The notes below the pieces were generated by a model. That model was not told the origin of the DNA and did no database searches. It saw nothing but the letters and a program-made list of their open reading frames with translations. From NCBI RefSeq assembly GCF_964204645.1, contig NC_134031.1, positions 17,791,307 to 17,855,306 of the forward strand: a DNA stretch of 64,000 nt, read 5' to 3'. The DNA is from Tubulanus polymorphus. Taxonomy: Eukaryota > Nemertea > Palaeonemertea > Tubulaniformes > Tubulanidae. This document shows positions 60,101-64,000 of the stretch, piece by piece. A program made the translations under genes and the position numbers. Position 1 is the first letter of the stretch. Each line of letters starts with the position of its first letter.

Positions 60101-63100
60101 CAATTTTCAGACAGCTCCTGTGGTGCATGCAGTTTACGTACTGTCAAATCATTTACGATTTATTCATTCATATTTACTTGGACATGAATTGATTGCTAAG
60201 TTTTCTGAAGGAAGAAGCATTTTGTTATTTAGAAGGTGTAACAATACGGCTATACAGAAATGTTGTTATTAGTTTAGGTAAAGATTAGAAGATTTAATAC
60301 TGAGCGGTGTCAAATGACCTTTAGCTCTTTTTTGATTACTGAGTATTCAAGAAAAAAAAATGAGAGGGCAAATAGAAAAGATACAAATAAAAAAAAATCT
60401 TTTATAATGGGCATTTCAAAATGGAAGGGAATAGAAAAAAATATGAAAATAAGATTTTTTTATGATTTTAGTATTTACTCGCATAAAACCTCAGAAGGAC
60501 TGCAGAAAAGAATAAAAAAAGATGTTAAAATTATGATGAATTTGATTAGATGATGGTAGAAATGAAAAATGCTAACTTTTTGCAAATTACTGGATTGAAA
60601 ATTAAGACAGGCATAACAACAAAAATAAAAAATTTGTCATTGAAAACTTGTGATGAGAACACAAAGGAGAAGTAAAAAAAGATTTATGTATTTTTATGTG
60701 ATGATTTTGCAGAATTCTGGGAGGTGGATCCATATTCCAAGTAATTAAAAAACGCCTTAAATGAATGTCTCTTTTTCTGCGTATTTTCAGGAGTTCCGAT
60801 AAGCACGCAGTGGGGCGCTCATGGTTACTTTTACCCAATTCAAATAGCTCAATACGGTCTCAGCCATTTCAGTAAAATGTTAAACGAAGCGGAGCCGAAA
60901 GTGAAGTTGCTCGAGGATGGAACGATGTCTGGCAAATGGAAATACGGCGATAGTTCAAGTTTAGACCCTGTTACTGACGATGCTGGTGCTACATTCCTTG
61001 AATTTGAAACGAAAGGTGATTTTCATGTTGCCAGTATTTCCTTGACGTTTGGTGCCGTACAAAGTCGAATCCAAGCCAAAGGATGATGGTGCATATAGTG
61101 TACATATCATAGGGACTATATCCGCAGGCCTAGTTTATTATGTCATGAAATTTGAAATCTTGTGGATTTGGCCCTTTTAGAGAAATTTGACCCCTCTCTC
61201 TTAGAAAATACTGGTGATGGCTGTGACGCATATTTCATGGTTTAATCCTTTCACTCCATGATAATTGTGCATGCCCTGTACCAGATGGCTTTAGTTTATT
61301 TTTGATGATTCATGTAAATGGTGATGCCTAGACAATGATATTATATCATGATAATGAAAGCATCCTTGCTTGCCAGAGTTTGATTGTCTTGCACCAACAC
61401 AAACCCTGACCGCAGCAGAAGGTGGTGTTATGGACCTATGCAGCCAGGGCTTTTGTTGGCATGAGGCAAACAAACCCTGGTTAGTGAGGATGCAATGAAG
61501 TAGACAGTCTTCGGCAAATCAGTAAACACATATGTACCATATAGTATTGTGCTGCACTGTTATAGTCTATCCCAGTGGTTATGATCGCGGTGCATCAAAC
61601 AGTTCATATCATCGCAGATCTGGAACCCTGTGGTGTCTATGTGCTCAACCCTACAAGTAACTGAGGTCAGGCAACTACTACATTCAAGAGTGAATAATAC
61701 TAAAGTTTTCCCATCCTGGTCATTCACTTCTCTTTATTCCTCTAGATTTGGTTTTTTCTTGTATATTCTCAAAGAGAATTACTTAAAATGTATTTAAGCA
61801 TGGAATTTCGTGGATTAATTTCTTATTTTGTGCGCTTTACAAAGCTAGACATGCGCAAATATGTTAACAAATGACTATTTGTGGATTTGATTATTATCTC
61901 ATGATTCGTACGTACTGTGTTGCTATTTTGCTTAAACACCGTCCAAATATAATGTTTCAACTTGAAAATTAGTTCTGACACGTTCTAATGTAAACATTGA
62001 CTTTGGTATCCTCGGAAAATATTCACTCTTGAATGCAACAAGACTTCAAAACTAATTTTTCCTTGCTAATTTCTTCATTTTCTTAGTGTAAGCTTCGAAA
62101 AGTTTTGCTCTTTATTCACTCTTGCCTGTTACTATAGTAACAAGCAGCTGGGGTCCAGGGAGTCAGGGATGCTCATGGTGAGTTTGACCACTTACAGCTG
62201 TCAGTATCAATTAAATTGTTGTTGATACTGGCTCTTTGAGAGTGGAAATGCCGCGATCATAACCACTGGGATAGACTATAGCGCACTTTAACTAGTCATA
62301 TACAGCAGACTGAAATATTGGTCTCAACGGTAAAAATAAGCAACCAGAAATTTCGGTCTCTATGGGTAGTGAACAGGTTGATAAATAGTGTTTATTATAT
62401 TTTTAGAATCGATGGGTAGTCCGGGGATCGTTCTCGACGCTGGCAATGTCGCCGATCTGTTCACCTTATCGATGGATGTCCGATTCGACAATAACGGCAG
62501 TATCACGGTGAAAGTCGAATCGCGAAACAACAACAACTATTTCATTCACTATTTGTGCACACGAACGCATATTCGCGTCGATCGAAACCACATTTACTAC
62601 GGCATCGGCTCGCGACGAAAACTCACTCACATATCGCGAGATTTGAAAATCGACTTGCAAAAAGGTCTACTGTTTCATAACAAGAACAACAAGAAAGACG
62701 CGAAGGCCATCAAACACACGTTGTCGCGCGTGGTCAGCATCTCCGTACGCGGTACCGGAATCGTCGATAATATATCGCTGCGATCGGTCGAGCACCTCGC
62801 GCATTTCTACGACGCGGCCGATTGGCTCGTGAATCACCAGGATAAACACGGCGGCTGGCCGGTGCCGGTCACGCGGAAACTAGCGAACGGGCGTCTGCAA
62901 TTGAAGCCCGGATGGTACAGCGCGATGGCGCAGGGCCAGGCGATGTCGTTGTTGGCGCGCGCGTATATACGCAGCGGTAAAAAGACGTACTTGAACACGG
63001 CATTACGCGCGACGAAACTGTTCGACATTCCCGGCAAGAGCAACGGCGTGCTGGCGAAATTCATGAACAAATACAGCTGGTACGAGGAATACCCGACGAC

Positions 63101-63446
63101 GCCGAGTTCGTTCGTGTTGAACGGCTTCATTTATTCGTTGATCGGTTTGTATGATCTCCGCTCGGTGGCGCCGACCGACGTATCGCACAGCGCCGATCGT
63201 CTATACACGGCCGGTATCGACTCGTTGCGCACGTTGTTACCGCTGTTCGACACGGGCTCCGGCTCGACGTACGACCTCAGACATTACACGCTCGGCATCG
63301 CTCCCAATATAGCGCGTTGGGACTACCACACAACGCACATCAATCAACTGTTATTATTGGCAACTGTTGAGAAAAATACAATATTTTCGAAAACGGCCGA
63401 GCGCTGGATAACATACATGAAAGGGTACCGGGCACCGCACAATTAG
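41363..63446 (+). CDS. GLCE: D-glucuronyl C5-epimerase (heparosan-N-sulfate-glucuronate 5-epimerase), complete
   Basis: Coding exons: 41363-41481 (exon starts 41350), 48973-49159, 51426-51597, 60791-61015, 62407-63446. Phases agree throughout, giving 580 residues (human about 617). Family role: Golgi enzyme that converts glucuronic acid to iduronic acid in N-sulfated heparan sulfate. Seen: type II membrane anchor at residues 7-24 ([18 protein letters not shown]) followed by WTRC; a polar Ser/Asn stem; conserved blocks YSTFYRP and [13 protein letters not shown] (exon 3) and [19 protein letters not shown] (exon 4); [10 protein letters not shown]; and the active-site tyrosines in [11 protein letters not shown] (Tyr463), YDLRHY (Tyr523) and [10 protein letters not shown] (Tyr541). 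The 60- and 18-residue gaps equal those of characterised family members. The last exon alone encodes 60% of the protein. The first coding exon has an acceptor 13 bases before the ATG, so untranslated leader exon(s) lie upstream. The exon 4 donor (GTGATT) is weak. Confidence 0.95.
41583..41866. mobile_element. Two foldback MITEs in head-to-head inverted array
   Basis: Element 1 spans about 41583-41723 (GGGCCGGTTCCATAG ... CAATGGAACTGGCCCC) and element 2 about 41724-41866 (GGCCCCAGTTGCACAG ... CTATGCAACCGGCCCC). Each has inverted ends, and the two are inverted copies of each other: about nine in ten positions match over the 63 bases compared. The whole forms a 284-bp hairpin 100 bases downstream of the first GLCE coding exon. 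Confidence 0.8.
42418..42579 (-). other. Possible orphan terminal exon
   Basis: Minus-strand open segment ending in TAG at 42420-42418. It encodes about 50 residues including [18 protein letters not shown] and ends in an Arg-rich RRRRYE. Codon third positions are C/G-rich, as in the real genes here. A possible acceptor (ATAAG) lies near 42562. No homologue is recognised and no partner exon found. Confidence 0.25.
42692..42907 (+). other. Possible orphan terminal exon with a membrane segment
   Basis: Plus-strand open segment ending in TGA at 42905-42907. A hydrophobic stretch ([16 protein letters not shown]) is followed by a basic, then acidic tail ending [11 protein letters not shown], the layout expected of a membrane protein's cytoplasmic C-terminus. 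CpG-rich codons look coding. No clear acceptor or upstream exons; it lies inside GLCE intron 1 on the same strand. Confidence 0.25.
43056..43480. mobile_element. Dispersed element flanked by a local duplication
   Basis: Positions 43125-43345 match the 7.5-7.9 kb family ('tacttcgatttctgatttc', 'tttaaacaaaaaattctg'). On both sides lies the word 'gattctgatttctggttaag' (about 43068 and, slightly diverged, 43443), about 375 bp apart. Confidence 0.5.
44014..44110 (+). repeat. Degenerate TTAGGG-like array
   Basis: Five TTAGGG words (44014, 44021, 44042, 44068, 44081) mixed with related GGGTAGAGGG and GGGTTTAAAGGG words in about 100 bp. TTAGGG is the telomere unit of most animals, so this may be an interstitial telomeric remnant or simple G-rich sequence. 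Confidence 0.5.
44672..45415. repeat. Polypurine minisatellite in GLCE intron 1
   Basis: About 740 bp almost wholly A/G on the plus strand apart from one C per unit, in about 27 units of roughly 25-29 bp built on 'gagagcagggagagggagg'. Variants carry GAGTGAGG or GAACAGAG. Long Ser/Leu- or Arg/Glu-rich open frames on both strands come from the repeat and are not genes. Mirror-symmetric purine tracts can form intramolecular triplex DNA. Confidence 0.9.
45416..46900. other. Intron 1 sequence, CpG-rich patch, no gene recognised
   Basis: Positions about 45600-46100 are CpG-rich. I found no supported exon. Confidence 0.45.
46910..47115 (+). mobile_element. Abundant dispersed family, copy I
   Basis: Starts 'tagccgcgatcacacgg', the clearest copy of the family's outer end, then 'aattggtacgaatcaggcc' and 'gtaaaccactcactcgat'. 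Confidence 0.7.
47120..48685. other. Intron 1 sequence, no exon accepted
   Basis: Contains a good acceptor (attttcag, 47901-47908) followed by a 74-codon open frame, but joining it to GLCE breaks the frame (see rejected items). CpG-rich around 47280-47830. Confidence 0.45.
48690..48900 (-). mobile_element. Possible retrotransposon 3' tail, copy 3
   Basis: Reverse copy of the 14.3/18.5 kb family ('ctagttgccagtcaattc', 'aactttattgatcc'), ending about 70 bp before GLCE exon 2. Confidence 0.5.
49164..49850 (+). repeat. 44-bp minisatellite starting at the exon 2 splice donor
   Basis: About 15-16 tandem copies of a 44-bp unit (gtgtacagttctggtaacat, then gtagccctaaagcctgagtgtcca), with a few substitutions per copy. 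The first unit begins within the first bases of the intron, so the donor GTGAGTGTACAG is itself the edge of the array. Confidence 0.95.
50478..50503 (+). repeat. CTG trinucleotide run (about 9 units)
   Basis: Uninterrupted GCT/CTG repeats in GLCE intron 2. Confidence 0.9.
51010..51310 (+). repeat. Tandem duplication with unit about 165 bp
   Basis: 'aactttaaagatggg' at 51012 and 51177 opens two similar units that share 'tttcaaaatggaagggaaca'. A third, dispersed copy of the central part lies at 60385-60440. Confidence 0.65.
51636..51832. mobile_element. GGTGGCC/CAGGGAATT repeat family, copy 4 (diverged)
   Basis: Contains 'aaagccactgacctggaaa' and two related lines of 'cagggaatt' phrases 40 bp downstream of GLCE exon 3. 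Confidence 0.5.
52080..52550. other. CpG-rich intron 3 stretch, no exon recognised
   Basis: GC- and CpG-rich around 52080-52400; no supported open frame with splice signals. Confidence 0.4.
52560..52806. mobile_element. Fragment of the abundant family followed by a foldback copy
   Basis: 52560-52612 matches the first part of the abundant family ('ggcaccggcaaaattggtcc'). 52706-52806 is a diverged copy of the foldback nested at 8534-8648 ('cagttccacagttgggag' ... 'ctcctgtggaactgg'). Confidence 0.6.
53140..53570 (+). mobile_element. Dispersed repeat family ('gatcttgatgaaac'), copy 2
   Basis: Words shared in order with 17905-18330: 'gggtcgatcttgatgaaac', 'gtgcagtgcgaaag', 'gccacctagcggcata', 'agctattggcc'. 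No coding capacity. Confidence 0.6.
54094..54555 (+). repeat. Near-invariant 23-bp minisatellite, about 20 copies
   Basis: Unit TTTTCGAACAGCC plus TTTCTCCATG. Only the terminal units differ (for example a C near 54468 and an A near 54525). Because 23 is not a multiple of three, every frame passes through all phases and stays open on both strands, producing 135-227-codon open frames that are not genes. Confidence 0.97.
54640..54840 (+). mobile_element. Dispersed repeat shared with 30.6-30.8 kb
   Basis: Shared words 'ttccaaccatttcc', 'gtatatgg', 'aatatttacaaaac' and 'ctattggagggatct' in the same order. Copies begin right after the 23-bp minisatellite region. Confidence 0.55.
55488..55780 (+). 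mobile_element. piggyBac-type MITE, copy 2
   Basis: Left end TTAACCCTTTCGGTGC is intact; the right end is degraded (GTGCTGAAAGAGCAC). Internal CACCGCACCATG words replace the CACTGCAG palindromes of copy 1. Confidence 0.8.
56559..56876 (+). mobile_element. piggyBac-type MITE, copy 3, with a pogo/Tigger-like insertion scrap
   Basis: Left end TTAACCCTTTCAGTGC; right end CTGAAAGGGTTGAT. At about 56750-56795 the copy contains 'cagtggaacctcgttata', which resembles the terminal repeat of pogo/Tigger-type mariner elements (family knowledge), not present in the other copies. Confidence 0.75.
57086..57175. repeat. TA dinucleotide run, 45 units
   Basis: Ninety bases of uninterrupted TA. The Ile-Tyr open frames across it are artefacts. 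Confidence 0.98.
57500..57806. mobile_element. MITE with CAAGGGCGGA inverted ends
   Basis: Starts CAAGGGCGGATTTAGGGG and ends TCCGCCCTTG, a relative of the CAGGGGCGG element at 11313. No clear target duplication. It ends about 90 bp from the 3' end of the nested THAP gene. Confidence 0.75.
57893..59872 (-). CDS. THAP-domain protein, nested antisense in GLCE intron 3
   Basis: Exons on the minus strand: 59872-59525, 59214-59014, 58667-58575, 58120-57893; all junctions are phase 0 with AG/GTAAG-type sites, giving 289 residues. Seen: an N-terminal THAP zinc finger (residues 1-92) with C2CH ligands Cys5, Cys10, Cys57 and His60, plus the conserved Pro29, Trp38 and the closing AIPT box (87-90). Family role: sequence-specific DNA binding; THAP domains are related to the P-element transposase DNA-binding domain. 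Exons 2 and 3 both end in a near-identical RTQSTQ(V/I)(N/Y)I motif, suggesting exon duplication, and exon 4 has two QCN-(I)-LKP words. The C-terminus (about 255-289) is strongly acidic ([13 protein letters not shown]...). No transposase catalytic domain is present, so it is most likely a host transcription regulator, though the target is unknown. Confidence 0.85.
58196..58437 (-). mobile_element. piggyBac-type MITE, copy 4, inside an intron of the THAP gene
   Basis: Reverse orientation; the 58434-58437 TTAA follows CACTGAAAGGG. The other end is diverged ('aaaaattccacccttgtgtg'). Internal palindromic words CACTGCAGTGCGGTG are conserved. Confidence 0.8.
59880..60785. other. THAP upstream region and rest of GLCE intron 3
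   Basis: The THAP promoter must lie here on the minus strand but I see no core element I can name. 60385-60440 is a copy of the unit duplicated at 51.0-51.3 kb. Open frames at 60048-60553 are not supported. Confidence 0.45.
61361..61492. mobile_element. 132-bp foldback element in GLCE intron 4
   Basis: Ends CATCCTTGCTTGCCAGAG and, inverted, CTGGTTAGTGAGGATG, about three quarters identical over 25 bp. The same terminus occurs near 7600-7630. Confidence 0.65.
61559..62282. mobile_element. 724-bp element with perfect 30-bp inverted ends
   Basis: Positions 61561-61590 (starting TATAGTCTATCCCAGTGG) are the exact reverse complement of 62251-62280. Allowing two more bases each side, GCACT flanks both ends (61554-61558 and 62283-62287). 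A second inverted pair lies inside (TTCAAGAGTGAATA near 61683 and TATTCACTCTTGAA near 62020). No open frame over 60 codons. It ends 124 bp before the last GLCE exon. Confidence 0.88.
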
Positions 63447-63449
63447 ATC

Positions 63450-63722
63450 TAATGGGGTACTGGCAACGCTACTGTCGCAAGCAAAATGGTGTATAGTACA
63501 CAAGTGTACAGTATGACGTCAATGCTGGATTTCCTCTCAACCTCATTTAAAATCTCATGATAATTTCTGAAATTCTATGCATGGTCTACGTTGAGTTTAT
63601 CTAGATTTGTCCCTAGATTTTTGGATTGGAAGTTAATTGAAAATGAACTAATTTTGATCGAGTTCGTCTAATATCTAAATAGCGCCATCTGACGGGATAA
63701 CTCGTGTGCTGGTACCCCATTA
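63450..63722. repeat. Inverted repeat flanking the start of the GLCE 3' UTR
   Basis: TAATGGGGTAC at 63450-63460 is the exact inverse of GTACCCCATTA at 63712-63722; the match continues imperfectly inward. The left arm begins three bases after the stop codon. Could be another foldback element forming most of the 3' UTR. Confidence 0.6.
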
Positions 63723-63853
63723 TTGAAGAAATTATTTTGGCCCCGCGTTTTTTCAAAATGTTGAATTCATCTGGTTGTATCATTGAGATTTTTTAAATCC
63801 TGCGATCGATAATTGTTTTGATAACGAATTGTTTTATCGATGCACGTGTTTTA

Positions 63854-63859
63854 AATAAA
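63854..63859 (+). promoter_or_regulatory. Poly(A) signal of GLCE
   Basis: AATAAA 408 bases after the stop, followed within 40 bases by a GT-rich stretch (cgtttgtgctggg), as expected of a cleavage site. Confidence 0.6.
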
Positions 63860-64000
63860 GCATTCCGCTTACGTAGAACTCGTTTGTGCTGGGCACAAGA
63901 TAAACCTAGTGAAAGAGATAGAAATCTGAGTCTCACTCGAAAAAACCTTATTGAAATGTGATATAATCTACAACTGACAGTAGACATGTCCTACTGGATG

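Noticed and set aside
61016-61086. Continuation of GLCE exon 4 to the stop at 61084
   Set aside because: The conserved protein continues from the last exon, and splicing at 61015 (AAAG/GTGATT) restores the frame; the continuation has no family similarity. A truncated isoform by intron retention cannot be excluded.

Overview
The window is nuclear DNA from an animal, most likely a marine invertebrate. The protein-coding genes are interrupted by introns with GT..AG ends, intergenic and intronic space dominates, and the non-coding DNA is packed with miniature inverted-repeat elements, minisatellites and at least one tRNA-derived SINE. The ORFs longer than 150 codons outside the recognised genes are products of tandem repeats, not genes. 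I see nothing bacterial, no rRNA, no free-standing tRNA and no CRISPR array. The phylum cannot be fixed from the sequence alone.

Genes. (1) Positions 42-1406 (+) carry the last five exons of a gamma-glutamyl hydrolase (GGH), truncated by the left edge; the catalytic Cys and His are both present. (2) Positions 1652-3014 (-) carry a two-exon gene for a 376-residue protein I do not recognise; it has four degenerate 22-residue repeats and converges tail-to-tail on GGH. (3) Positions 41363-63446 (+) carry a complete five-coding-exon gene for D-glucuronyl C5-epimerase (GLCE, heparan sulfate synthesis), 580 residues, with the three active-site tyrosines at the family's spacing. (4) Positions 57893-59872 (-) carry a four-exon THAP-domain gene, nested antisense in the third GLCE intron.

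Layout. 1-3 kb holds the convergent gene pair. 3-41 kb has no confident gene: it is a repeat-rich desert with an 0.8 kb polypyrimidine tract at 20.6-21.4 kb, the SINE at 15.5 kb, three copies of a 0.39 kb CAGGG-ended MITE, and several exon-like segments with good splice signals. Two of those could be upstream leader exons of GLCE. 41-63.4 kb is GLCE. Its introns hold a 284-bp inverted duplication, a purine-only-like minisatellite, a 44-bp minisatellite that starts at the splice donor, a near-invariant 23-bp minisatellite, a 45-unit TA run, three piggyBac-type TTAA elements, and a 0.72 kb element with perfect 30-bp inverted ends and a 5-bp target duplication.

Functional links. GGH (folate polyglutamate turnover) and GLCE (Golgi heparan sulfate modification) are unrelated pathways; nothing suggests co-regulation. 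I found no convincing new multi-gene system. The most notable structures are repeats placed against splice sites and exons of GLCE, the internal repeats of the unknown protein, and a few orphan exon candidates.
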